From an uncultured Acidobacteriia bacterium (lineage in GTDB: Bacteria; Acidobacteriota; Terriglobia; Bryobacterales; Bryobacteraceae), in contig CAIKAS010000065.1 in NCBI GenBank assembly GCA_903825445.1, positions 1 to 61,285 of the forward strand: 61,285 nucleotides of DNA, written 5' to 3'. The notes under the pieces were generated by a model. That model ran no database searches and was not told the DNA's origin. It was given only the letters and a program-made list of their open reading frames with translations. Positions 23,919 to 32,599 of the stretch are shown here, in pieces. The stretch's first letter is position 1. Each line of letters opens with the position of its first letter. Made by a program: the position numbers and the translations under genes.

Positions 23919-24836
23919 ATGGTGCGTAACGGGAACCTCGCCAAGTCGCCGATCTCCAGCGGAATCACGGAGTTCCTCACCTTCTGTCGCATGGAGAAGG
24001 GGCTTTCCCGGAACTCGCTGGACGCTTATGGCCGGGATCTGGAAGACATGCGCGCCTTTGCAGAACCAAGGACCGGCGGGGCATTGCCTGATGTGGAGCT
24101 TTTGAATACATATGTGAACAGTATGTATTCAAACGACTTAAGCGGTCGGTCGATCGCCCGGCATCTGAGCAGCATCCGCAGCCTGTTCGGTTTCCTGATA
24201 GCGGAAGGCAAGGTCAGTGGCGAAGATCCAACCGCTCACCTGACGAGTCCAAAACAATGGACCACTATTCCTAAGTTTCTAAATCGGGACCAGATGGAGC
24301 GACTGATCGCCGCGCCGGACGTCGCTAAACCGGTGGGCTTACGCGACCGGGCGATGCTGGAACTGCTGTACGCAACAGGAATCCGGGTGACAGAACTCAT
24401 CAGCCTCCAGCTTTCCAGTGTGGATATGGGGCTTGGTTTACTAAGAGTTACGGGTAAGGGTAACAAGCAACGCATTGTGCCGGTGCACGGGACCGCGCTG
24501 GCTATCGTTGGCCGGTATATAGGCGAAGCACGACCAGCGTTGCTTAAGGGCAGAATGTCATCCTGCCTCTTTATTACGGGGAGGGGTTCGGGCATGACCC
24601 GGCAGGCGTTCTGGGCGGCCATTAAGCTCAACGGCAAGAAGGCGGGGATTTTTCACAGCCTTTCGCCGCACATTTTACGGCACACTTTTGCCACGCATTT
24701 GTTGGAGGGCGGCGCGGATCTGCGCAGTCTCCAGGAGATGCTGGGCCATGCCGATCTTTCAACGACGGAAATTTATACGCACGTGGTGCGGGGCCGGTTG
24801 CGGGATACACTGGACCAACACCACCCGAGGGCCTGA
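23919..24836 (+). CDS. xerD: Tyrosine recombinase XerD/XerC
   Basis: 305 aa. The N-terminal SAM-like DNA-binding domain (LTFCRMEKGLSRNSLDAYGRDL) and catalytic domain are intact, with the full active-site set: Arg156 in ATGIRVTE, Lys180 in TGKGNKQR, His251 and Arg254 in HILRH, His277 in GHADLS and the nucleophile Tyr286 in IYTHV. It resolves chromosome dimers at a dif-like site with a second Xer protein at the division septum. XerD fits slightly better than XerC by the HILRHTFATHLLEGGADLR block. No dif site is seen in the window. It is not linked to any visible mobile element, so a housekeeping role is likely. The CCA-adding gene follows at 35 bp. Confidence 0.85.
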   Translation: MVRNGNLAKSPISSGITEFLTFCRMEKGLSRNSLDAYGRDLEDMRAFAEPRTGGALPDVELLNTYVNSMYSNDLSGRSIARHLSSIRSLFGFLIAEGKVSGEDPTAHLTSPKQWTTIPKFLNRDQMERLIAAPDVAKPVGLRDRAMLELLYATGIRVTELISLQLSSVDMGLGLLRVTGKGNKQRIVPVHGTALAIVGRYIGEARPALLKGRMSSCLFITGRGSGMTRQAFWAAIKLNGKKAGIFHSLSPHILRHTFATHLLEGGADLRSLQEMLGHADLSTTEIYTHVVRGRLRDTLDQHHPRA

Positions 24837-24871
24837 CGGATGGGCCTGACGAAGGAGCGCTTGATAAAGCT

Positions 24872-26179
24872 ATGAGCGATTATATGTTTGCGCTCGAAAG
24901 CCACCTGGATGCCGCCCAAAACCGGACCGTGGCTGAGATTCAACGTATCGCGACTGACGCCAATATGACGGTGTGGCTCACCGGAGGTGCGATGCGCGAT
25001 ATGTTGCGTGGCGCACCTATCCGCGACCTGGACTTCACGGTGGAACGCGATGCGCTGAAAGTGGGCAAGTCGCTCGCACATGCCTTGAAGGGTACGGTCA
25101 CCGAAGAAGATTCCCTAAAGCGCTGGGTGGAGATGGAACTCCCGGGTGGTTTGCGTGCATCGGTCTCGAATGCCCGTACTGAGAAGTATTCGAAGGCTGG
25201 CGGGAAGCCTCAGATTGCGTCTGCCACAATCCACGAAGACCTTTCGCGTCGGGACTTTACGATCAATGCCATCGCGCTATTCCTTAACCGCGGGGCGAAG
25301 GGATTACTGGTCGATCCGACCAACGGGCAGGCTGATCTCCTCAATCGGGAACTGCGCACCACCAACTCGATGGCGTTTTTTGACGATCCGTCGCGAGTTT
25401 TCCGACTCATCCGCTTCAAACACATTCTGGGTTTCGAAATTGCCCCGCGCACCCAATCGCAACTGGACAATGCTGTCCTGGGTGACTACCTGCATCCCGA
25501 GCCAGCAGCCCTGGCGGAGGATCTCCGCGCCCTGGCTTCGCATGAGTCATCCGTCGCTGCGATGGAGGATCTGGATCGGCTCGGACTGCTCAAACTGGTT
25601 ACGCCTGCGCTCACCGGCGCCAAGCTCAACCTCCAGGGCATTGCGCGTTATGAAAAGCAGGCGCACTCCATTTTCCCGGGCGGTACGGAAGAAGGATGGC
25701 TGGCGTTTCTGACGGTGCTGCTTGAAAGCCTGTCGCCCAAGGACAGGGCGACCGCGTTAAAGGCACTCGCGCTTCCGGCCTCCGAACTCAAGGCTCTCCA
25801 AAAACTGGAGGCGGGCGCGAAAAAGCGGGAGTCCGCGCTCAAGTCGGCGAAGATTCATAAGCCATCGCAGGTGTGGGAAGCATTGAGGGATGCCGAGACA
25901 TCCGAAGTACTTCTGGTGGCGTATAAGTCCGGGATTCGTGTGGTTCAGGATCGCATTCGCGCGTATTACCAAAAATATTTGCCAATTGCGCAGGAGATCA
26001 CGGAAGATCAGGTTGTGGCGGCCGGTCACAAACCGGGCACGCCAAAGTTCGAGAAAGCGTTCCAGGCGATGGTGACCACTCGTCTGAACGCACGCCCGAA
26101 AAAGGTGGAGCCTGAACCGGAGCCACCACCTCCGCCGCCGATGTCCATGGGCCGGGGACGGCCAGCCCGCGCAAGCTAA
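24872..26179 (+). CDS. cca: CCA tRNA nucleotidyltransferase / poly(A) polymerase family
   Basis: 435 aa. The class II nucleotidyltransferase head shows TGGAMRDMLRG, the metal-binding RDLDFTVE, a later DLSRRDFTINAIA and DDPSRVFRLIRF, all typical of CCA-adding/poly(A) polymerase enzymes. The rest is the helical tRNA-binding part, ending in a Pro-rich tail (EPEPPPPPPMSMGRG). It adds or repairs the 3'-CCA of tRNA in the cytoplasm. It lies 35 bp after the Xer gene, likely co-transcribed. CCA-adding versus polyadenylating activity cannot be told from sequence alone. Confidence 0.85.
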   Translation: MSDYMFALESHLDAAQNRTVAEIQRIATDANMTVWLTGGAMRDMLRGAPIRDLDFTVERDALKVGKSLAHALKGTVTEEDSLKRWVEMELPGGLRASVSNARTEKYSKAGGKPQIASATIHEDLSRRDFTINAIALFLNRGAKGLLVDPTNGQADLLNRELRTTNSMAFFDDPSRVFRLIRFKHILGFEIAPRTQSQLDNAVLGDYLHPEPAALAEDLRALASHESSVAAMEDLDRLGLLKLVTPALTGAKLNLQGIARYEKQAHSIFPGGTEEGWLAFLTVLLESLSPKDRATALKALALPASELKALQKLEAGAKKRESALKSAKIHKPSQVWEALRDAETSEVLLVAYKSGIRVVQDRIRAYYQKYLPIAQEITEDQVVAAGHKPGTPKFEKAFQAMVTTRLNARPKKVEPEPEPPPPPPMSMGRGRPARAS

Positions 26180-26727
26180 CTCGGCCTGATATTTCAAATT
26201 CGTAACGGTGCGTCGGAGCCTCTGGTTGCGCTGACGGTGGGTCCGCGCTGAGGGAATTCCCGTAAGCGACCTGGCATTCGACTGATTATTTTTTCCTCAT
26301 CTGCCTGTATTCTGCCTGTCCTCGCCCGGGATTCCAGATTCCCGCGCACCAGATTCATTCATCCGCCCGGAATAGTAAATATTCTGTGTATCGGAATCTA
26401 ACTTACGCAAAAATCAGCTGCGGCTATTGACACATTTCTGAGAATATGATCTTCTGAGTTCATTCCCGAAAATACGTTGATTCAAATTGACGAGTCGGCG
26501 CGAAGGGAATATCGGGCTGATCGAGACTGCGGCCAGGGCAGTGCGATACGTCGCCCGAATGTGGGAGAAACATGGATGCCCCAGGCGCCACGCCAGAGGG
26601 TCGCGCGGCAATCGAAACCTCTCGCCGTGTTTGCGAGAGAAGCATGTGTACGTCGGCACGTACCGGGCTGGTGCCGCGAAGTTAGATAACGCACCGGACG
26701 GCAATTCCGGCTCAGGGAGAAATATCC
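26180..26727. other. 548-bp intergenic region upstream of the DNase II operon
   Basis: No convincing gene, repeat or hairpin is visible. TTGACA occurs at 26427-26432, but its TATGAT partner at 26445-26450 has only a 12-nt spacer, so it is not a standard promoter. The large size suggests that the operon's regulatory region lies here. Confidence 0.4.
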
Positions 26728-28104
26728 ATGCAATTAAGCGCGATGGACGACAACGGCAAGCCGGTAGATTGGTGGTTTGCGTATAAAGTGGCGGGAAAGT
26801 CTGAGGCGAGTGAGACGGATACCGCCAAAGCCACGCTTCCCGGCGGAGGCGGCGTCAAAGGGACGGAGTACGTTTATTTCGACGCCAATTCACCGCAGGA
26901 TGGAAAACTTACGCTTTCTTCCTGTCGGTTCGACAATAACGGCGCGCTGCCGAACACACTGAATCCGCTCTATACAGAACCGGGGCTCTCCACGCAGCAT
27001 CTCGGCTGGTTTTTCTACAATGACGAAAATCCGATCAATGGCTCAGTCAACGGGAGCCGTGGTCATACCAAGGGCGTCCTGGCGTTTGATATGGGAACTA
27101 ACTCCGGGTTCTGGCTGATTCAGTCGACGCCTAAGTTTCCATTGAAAGGCAAATACGGTTTTCCGGCTACGGGAATGCCGAATGCGCAAACGCTGCTCTG
27201 CATAACATTACCGGATGCCGATACTGCGCGGCGCATCGCGGCCCAGATGTTTGCGGCGCAACAGCCGAATGTCTATCTGGCTTCTACCGTACCCGTGGAT
27301 CTCGAGAGTAGTCCCAACGACCCGCGAGTGTTATTGATGAAAAACCAGATCATCACGGGCAATTCGCCGGTCACCTCGATTATTCCCTTTAATTCGAAGG
27401 GAGGAGTAAAGTTTACCTCGATTGCTAAAAACAAGTACTGGGGGCTGGATTTCTACAACGATCTGGTCGGGCCGACGCTCAAAGAAAATCTGGATGTAGA
27501 GACCTGGGGACATGCGAAGGTTCCGCAACCGCTCGATAGCGACAAGATACACACGGTTGTGGACATGGCGGGCATTGATCTTAACCCTCTTGGGTATAGC
27601 ATCTGCTGGCCGGAGGCGAACGACCATGCCAAACTGGCCATCTCAGCCCGCAGCGAGTCTGTCCACTTCATCTGTGTCGGAGATATTAATTTCACAGTTC
27701 CAATGGAAAAGCGGAGCGGCGGAACGGTAGCTTTCCAATGCGAGGCGCTGTGGAGCAGCATTTCATCCGTCCTGGTGGGTGTGACGACTCACCTCAAAGC
27801 CGGATCGAAGGCAGAGACACTGCAGGCGGCTCGCCGATCCGCTTCCGGGCGTGCCAAAGGTCCTGCTAACGCCGCCGCCACACCTCCCGGTGCGGAGAAT
27901 GCCGCGACGAAGGCCGTGGCGAAGCAAACCGCCAGGCAAGCTGCGGCAAAGAAAGCTCCAACGAAGAAGGTTGCCGCGAAGAAGGCCGCAACAAAGAAAG
28001 TGGCGACAAAGAAGGTCGCCGTCAAAAAGACTCCGGCGAAGAAAGCGGCTCCTGCAAAAAAGAAGGCTCCGGCAAGAGCAAAGGCCGCCACTGCGGCGGG
28101 ATAG
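26728..28104 (+). CDS. DNase II-family nuclease with histone-H1-like tail
   Basis: 458 aa. The ATG has AGGGAG 8 nt upstream. The catalytic domain (about 1-360) matches deoxyribonuclease II: LSAMDDNGKPVDWWFAYK, YNDENPING, RGHTKGVLAFD with His113, GFPATGMPNAQTLLC, and the second catalytic site NDHAKLAIS with His300 and Lys302. The two HxK sites fit the phospholipase-D-like fold that cuts DNA leaving 3'-phosphates, without metal. Eukaryotic relatives act in lysosomes; bacterial ones are rare. No signal peptide is seen. The C-terminal ~90 residues are Lys/Ala/Pro-rich repeats (AAKKAPTKKVAAKKAATKK, in part), like histone H1 tails, and should bind DNA. First gene of a seven-gene cluster. Confidence 0.85.
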   Translation: MQLSAMDDNGKPVDWWFAYKVAGKSEASETDTAKATLPGGGGVKGTEYVYFDANSPQDGKLTLSSCRFDNNGALPNTLNPLYTEPGLSTQHLGWFFYNDENPINGSVNGSRGHTKGVLAFDMGTNSGFWLIQSTPKFPLKGKYGFPATGMPNAQTLLCITLPDADTARRIAAQMFAAQQPNVYLASTVPVDLESSPNDPRVLLMKNQIITGNSPVTSIIPFNSKGGVKFTSIAKNKYWGLDFYNDLVGPTLKENLDVETWGHAKVPQPLDSDKIHTVVDMAGIDLNPLGYSICWPEANDHAKLAISARSESVHFICVGDINFTVPMEKRSGGTVAFQCEALWSSISSVLVGVTTHLKAGSKAETLQAARRSASGRAKGPANAAATPPGAENAATKAVAKQTARQAAAKKAPTKKVAAKKAATKKVATKKVAVKKTPAKKAAPAKKKAPARAKAATAAG

Positions 28105-28111
28105 GTAGACC

Positions 28112-31012
28112 ATGAGCTCCGCCACCAGCAATCTAACCAAAGGCCGCCGTACCGACACCAATGCGGTTGCCAGTTTTCCTACAGCGGTATTGCCGGTCAT
28201 CGATTGGGCGAGCGTGGGTCAGGTTGCCCCGGTTCGCCTCTCCATTGGGCCGCGCAGGCCGGAAGATCCACTGCCTTCCGCCGACATAGTGGTCCTCACG
28301 TGGACCAGCGCCGAATGGTTCGCATTGGACCATGTCTTTCTCAACAGCGCAACACCAGGCAGTTCGAAGGATGAGTCTTGGCGCGCGTCGTGGCTGCCCT
28401 ACACGCGGGGAGCCTCCGGCTTTTCTGCGGATCCGGCATCGGGCCAGTTATGGGGATCGTTCCAGATGGTGCGGATTACCGATCAATCTGGCCGGCCATG
28501 GCGAGTGCTGCTGTTCAAGTGCAACTCTCACCTGGCTCACTCGCCCTGGGTGGACGGGCTGAGCGCAATGCTGCGCGCGATTCTCGAAGACACAAAACCC
28601 GATCGGATCTATACGATCGGCACGGCCGGTGGCGCCAGACTGACGGAGAAACTGGGCGATTCCGTCATTGCCAATTCCGCGATGCTCTCGCTCCAGCGTC
28701 CGCAAAATACCATCGATCCCGACAACGGCAGCATGTATCGTTGCGCCACCTGGTATCCTTCCACCGCGCTGGTGGAGCAAGTGGAAAGCAAGCTTTTGTT
28801 CAGGATGGATCGGGTGGTCACTGAACAATCGCTGAAGGACCTTTTCAGGCAGCTAAAGGCGACACACCCGGAAGATCAGGGAATCGGGGACCTTTCGGTG
28901 GAGGATCTGATCAACGATCCCCTCAGCCCGAAATCGCTCGCGACCCCGAAAGTGTGGCCGCTCAAAGACACGCCGTTGCTGACCACGGATTTCTACTTCA
29001 TCGCCGGCGGGGACAACGCGGACGCGTACTCGTTTCTTGAGATGGACGATGCGATTATCGGCAGGGAAGCGAATAAGCTGGGCGTGCGGTTCGCCTGTCT
29101 GCGAAATATCTCCGATCCCATCGTGCCGCTGCTGACCCAACACGGAAAGCGCATTTCCGACGGCGTGCGCGCAGATTGGTCCGGTTTAATCTACAACACG
29201 TTTGGGACCTACACCAGTTTTAACGGTGCTTTGGCTACCTGGGCGACGATTGCGGGTGACGGGCTTTCCACCTACAATCCACCACGTTCAACGGCGGCGA
29301 ACGCTGTCAAAGCGGCCGAAGACGAACCACTGGAAGTGAAGCTTGCGTTCGAAGTTCGCTCCTGCGGCAAGTGCTCTTTCTTCTGGCCTGAAGAAAAGAA
29401 GCAGCAACCCTACGGCCCGTACACTGCATTTGATTTCGACGTGGACGTACCGTATCCGGCCACTCCGGGTTCTGGCACAGGCGCATTGAAGTGGGTTACG
29501 GGCCGCACGCGTCCGCCGGCGTTCCCGAATGGCGAAGTCATCGATGGCTGCCGGAAGGCACCGATTATGACTATCGGGATCAATCCCAACATGACGGCGT
29601 TTTTGCCGGGACAAACCGGTGCGGCGTGGGCTTACCCGAATTTTTCTTCGGACAACGGTACCGACGCCTGGGCTAAATATGCCTGGTATTACCGTTATCG
29701 AACTGTGTACCAGGAGCGCCTTGATCTGAACTTCGTCAAGCGTTTCATCCTGCCAGAGGGCCGGATCATTGCGGAGCGTGACGGTAAGCTGATTTCCGGA
29801 AACCGCCCGGATGACAACCCTGCCTGGACGATCAACGTTCGCTACGAAGGCGATTTGAACGATACCATTCTGGAGCTGCCCGGCAAGGCAGGAGATTTCC
29901 CGTACGTCATGCTGTTCGACGGGTATGAGCCGAATAACGCATTTAAGAAGGGCGATATCATCGCCGGACGAGTATCGGTACCAGCCGGCATTCAGACTGA
30001 AGTCATGCAGCAGCAACAGGGGTATTACATGCAGTTTGTGCCTGTGTTGCAGCAATTCCAGTCGACCGTTCGTCGCGACCATCCGAGCGCATCTTTGCGA
30101 ATTGGCGAGGATGTTTGCCAGTTGGATATGGTCGCCTGTGCCTCGCCGCACTGGAACGACGGTTTTCTGGGCGGTTCGGACCAGAGCCTCGTCACCATCG
30201 TTGATAACTGTGTCAAAGAGAATGCATGGGCAATTAAGCAGATGGTGCAGACGCGCCCGGCAATTCTCTATATCGTCAGCATCCAGAGCTGGAACATGTT
30301 CCGCGAAGCTTTTGGGGCGCACGTACACCGCGATGTTCCCCTTTCATTGCGTCCGGTGGATAACGACTTTACGCTGCTGCACGAAACCACCGATCCGAAG
30401 CTGCCGACTTATATTGAGTTTGATGTGACCATTGACGGGCAGCAGTACAAGAGCCGCACCCGTCTGGTGATCACACCGCATTTTTCCTACAACACGAACT
30501 TTCTGCCGCAGTATCGGGTGAGTGCTGATGTCTGGAAAAACCTTAACGATAATCAGGCTGCCTGCGTCGCGGCACTGACGCCGCAAAACGGATTTACGCT
30601 GGTTCCTGCTAATCCGAAATATCCGGATAGTTATACCGGTATCCAGCTCCCGGCGGATTCAGCTAGTGCCGCTGCTGCGCGCGCCTGGCTAAAGCAGGAA
30701 TTTCCCGCCGCAACCGATTTACTGGAGCCAGGCTACGTCGATCCGCACCCAATGATGGCCTCGGTGCTTCAGGAGATGTACGCGAAAGGCGATCTGACGT
30801 GGAAGGACAAGGGCGACGGCACGGGTTATATCGACCGCAACGAAGGTTCGTGCCGTTTCTGCGTCAATCAACACTGGCAGTTCCCCAACGAATGCCGCTA
30901 CGGCAAGACGAAGGAAAATCCGCCACCAGCCGGCTTTCTGGAGAAAGTTGCCGCGCATATTGTGGCAACGGGCAAGCCGCAGATCCCAGGAACAGGCTCG
31001 ACGCAATCTTAG
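28112..31012 (+). CDS. Fusion of nucleoside-phosphorylase-like and Fe-S UDG-like domains
   Basis: 966 aa, no signal peptide. Residues ~57-385 look like a purine-nucleoside-phosphorylase/MTA-nucleosidase fold: IYTIGTAGGARL, LGDSVIAN, TDFYFIAGG, FLEMDDAII and ISDP (Asp335). Residues ~410-800 resemble the uracil-DNA-glycosylase superfamily: CGKC (Cys418, Cys421) before IGINPN (489-493, cf. the GINPG motif of TDG/MUG enzymes), then Cys676 in VACASPHWN, Cys700 in VDNCVKEN followed by a PAILYIVSIQSWN helix-strand, and ITPHFSYN (His790) in the place of the HPS motif. The four Cys arrangement fits a 4Fe-4S cluster as in family 4 UDGs. A further CRFC...C pair lies at 914-928. The gene is 7 nt after the DNase II gene. 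Enzymatic role on DNA or nucleosides is inferred from domains. Confidence 0.65.
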   Translation: MSSATSNLTKGRRTDTNAVASFPTAVLPVIDWASVGQVAPVRLSIGPRRPEDPLPSADIVVLTWTSAEWFALDHVFLNSATPGSSKDESWRASWLPYTRGASGFSADPASGQLWGSFQMVRITDQSGRPWRVLLFKCNSHLAHSPWVDGLSAMLRAILEDTKPDRIYTIGTAGGARLTEKLGDSVIANSAMLSLQRPQNTIDPDNGSMYRCATWYPSTALVEQVESKLLFRMDRVVTEQSLKDLFRQLKATHPEDQGIGDLSVEDLINDPLSPKSLATPKVWPLKDTPLLTTDFYFIAGGDNADAYSFLEMDDAIIGREANKLGVRFACLRNISDPIVPLLTQHGKRISDGVRADWSGLIYNTFGTYTSFNGALATWATIAGDGLSTYNPPRSTAANAVKAAEDEPLEVKLAFEVRSCGKCSFFWPEEKKQQPYGPYTAFDFDVDVPYPATPGSGTGALKWVTGRTRPPAFPNGEVIDGCRKAPIMTIGINPNMTAFLPGQTGAAWAYPNFSSDNGTDAWAKYAWYYRYRTVYQERLDLNFVKRFILPEGRIIAERDGKLISGNRPDDNPAWTINVRYEGDLNDTILELPGKAGDFPYVMLFDGYEPNNAFKKGDIIAGRVSVPAGIQTEVMQQQQGYYMQFVPVLQQFQSTVRRDHPSASLRIGEDVCQLDMVACASPHWNDGFLGGSDQSLVTIVDNCVKENAWAIKQMVQTRPAILYIVSIQSWNMFREAFGAHVHRDVPLSLRPVDNDFTLLHETTDPKLPTYIEFDVTIDGQQYKSRTRLVITPHFSYNTNFLPQYRVSADVWKNLNDNQAACVAALTPQNGFTLVPANPKYPDSYTGIQLPADSASAAAARAWLKQEFPAATDLLEPGYVDPHPMMASVLQEMYAKGDLTWKDKGDGTGYIDRNEGSCRFCVNQHWQFPNECRYGKTKENPPPAGFLEKVAAHIVATGKPQIPGTGSTQS

Positions 31013-31040
31013 GAAAAACCAAGTCACGGGAGGTACAAGA

Positions 31041-31796
31041 ATGTCAACGTCAGGTCCACTCGTTCCACCAAATGCAGTTCGCGTCTGGCGAGGTTACGCC
31101 AAGCTTCCGCTGGATCAGTTTTATTCGGCTCTGGGCACGGTGTTCGTCCCGGCCACGGTTCTAATGCAGATCGACGCCGGATTGTACTCTTATACTCCGA
31201 CGGTTCCTGCGGGCCTCGACGGCAAGCCATCCACGGCGCCGGACGAAACGGCCATTCTTTTCTGGAATTCGCAGGAGACCTACTGGAATGGATTTACCAA
31301 GCTCGCCGTGCGTACTTACACTTTGACGCACGGCGGAGTGTATAACCCTCCTAGTGGCGCGGACCTGCCCACACTGTTTGCCGGAACGCTGACGCCCGAG
31401 GAACCGGTCTATCTGTTCGATCAGCCGGCTGACTGGATGCATGGCGTGATCAATCATCTGGTTGCCGCGCGCCCCGCAAGCATGGCCCCGGCTGCATTTC
31501 AGACGGCCATCGCGGGGATCCTGGCCACCATTCAAAAGACGGTTGCGCTGGAAGGCGCGATTGCCTGCGTGGGCAATGACTATTTGGTTTATTGGGAACT
31601 CCGATCCGGTGCGCCCGGTACGCCGACGCCTCCCACGGGAGTTCCCGCGCTGCAGGCGGTTTTGACGGAGTGGAATCATGTGTTCACCCCGGCGCCAACC
31701 TTCTTACCGATAGGCTTGTGGGATGAATGGGCGGGTATGGATGTCCGTGCCGGCAGTAGCTTCAATATGCAGTTCAAGCGGGAGTCCGAAGCGTGA
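31041..31796 (+). CDS. Unknown protein, paralogue 1 of a tandem pair
   Basis: 251 aa from the ATG at 31041 with GGGAGG upstream. Key shared segments with the next gene are VRVWRGYAK, LGTVFVPA, PDETAILFWN, EPVYLFDQPADWM and GLWDEWAGMDV. No known domain recognised, no signal peptide. Trp, Pro and Phe content is high and secondary structure looks mixed. The two paralogues occupy the centre of the DNA-processing cluster and overlap by 4 bp, so their products probably act together, perhaps as a heterodimer. Any function is unknown; I do not see a catalytic motif. Confidence 0.6.
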   Translation: MSTSGPLVPPNAVRVWRGYAKLPLDQFYSALGTVFVPATVLMQIDAGLYSYTPTVPAGLDGKPSTAPDETAILFWNSQETYWNGFTKLAVRTYTLTHGGVYNPPSGADLPTLFAGTLTPEEPVYLFDQPADWMHGVINHLVAARPASMAPAAFQTAIAGILATIQKTVALEGAIACVGNDYLVYWELRSGAPGTPTPPTGVPALQAVLTEWNHVFTPAPTFLPIGLWDEWAGMDVRAGSSFNMQFKRESEA

Positions 31797-32599
31797 AAGC
31801 TGCGGGCAAGTCTTACCCGGTGCCCCCGGATTCGGTCTACGTCTGGCGTGGATTTAAGTCACCGTCCAACACCTACGCCCAGTTTGCGCAGTTCCTGGGC
31901 AGCGTTTTTGTTCCGGCCTGCGCGCTGTTGCAGCCAGCGGTCGGTTTGCGCGCCTATCTGCCCACCATGGTGCCGCAGGATGGTAAGCCCGCGCCCGTGC
32001 CGGATCAAACGGCGCTGATGTTCTGGGCCACTCCGGCCGCCCATGACCTGGCCAACAACGCCATCGCCATTCGCATTTACCAGAATCTGCATGGCGACGC
32101 CTATGACATGACGCGCAGCAAACTGCCTGAAGTTCCGGTGGCGCCTCCCGTCTCCCCCGCCTCGCTGCAGGCGGAGCAGCCGTACTTCCTGTTCGATCAA
32201 CCGGCAGACTGGATGCAGGGTAAAGTTTTTCACCTTGTAGGCGCGCGTCGTGCCGATCTAACAGCCCAGGCTTTCCTTGCCGCGGCAGGGACGTGGGCTA
32301 CGGCGTTCAAAGCGAAACCGCCAGCGGGCGTGGATGCCGCGCTCGTCTGCGTGGGTAACGATTATGCCGTCGCGTGGGTACACAGTCGCGATGGGAAGCC
32401 GAAACTCGCTGTTGCGCTGAGCGGTCTGACAGCGCTGACCGTGCCTGTGATGCAGGCTTCGCCGGTATCGAAACCTCTGCCCGCCGGGCTGTGGAACGAT
32501 TGGCCGGGACTCGATCTGACGAAGGATACCTGCCTCAATCTGCAATTTGCGCGGCCTCCTGCCAGCCGCACGACTCCATCTAAACCGGGAAAGAAATGA
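31793..32599 (+). CDS. Unknown protein, paralogue 2 of a tandem pair
   Basis: 268 aa starting at GTG 31793, which overlaps the previous stop (GTGA). It repeats the pattern of the preceding gene: VYVWRGFK, LGSVFVPA, PDQTALMFWATP, EQPYFLFDQPADWMQ, ALVCVGNDYAVAW and GLWNDWPGLDL, and ends in a basic Pro/Lys tail (TPSKPGKK). Identity between the pair is clear but moderate, so the duplication is old. No signal peptide. The next gene overlaps the stop by 4 bp (ATGA). Function unknown. Confidence 0.6.
   Translation: MKAAGKSYPVPPDSVYVWRGFKSPSNTYAQFAQFLGSVFVPACALLQPAVGLRAYLPTMVPQDGKPAPVPDQTALMFWATPAAHDLANNAIAIRIYQNLHGDAYDMTRSKLPEVPVAPPVSPASLQAEQPYFLFDQPADWMQGKVFHLVGARRADLTAQAFLAAAGTWATAFKAKPPAGVDAALVCVGNDYAVAWVHSRDGKPKLAVALSGLTALTVPVMQASPVSKPLPAGLWNDWPGLDLTKDTCLNLQFARPPASRTTPSKPGKK

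Noticed and set aside
26427-26450. TTGACA and TATGAT as a promoter for the DNase II cluster
   Set aside because: The spacer is only 12 nt, and the pair is about 280 nt from the start codon.
26180-26727. Small frames in the 548-bp gap
   Set aside because: Arg/Ser-rich compositions, no starts with ribosome sites and no family resemblance.
29288-30328. 346-aa minus-strand frame
   Set aside because: It lies fully inside the nucleoside-phosphorylase/UDG-like fusion gene and has no recognisable motif.
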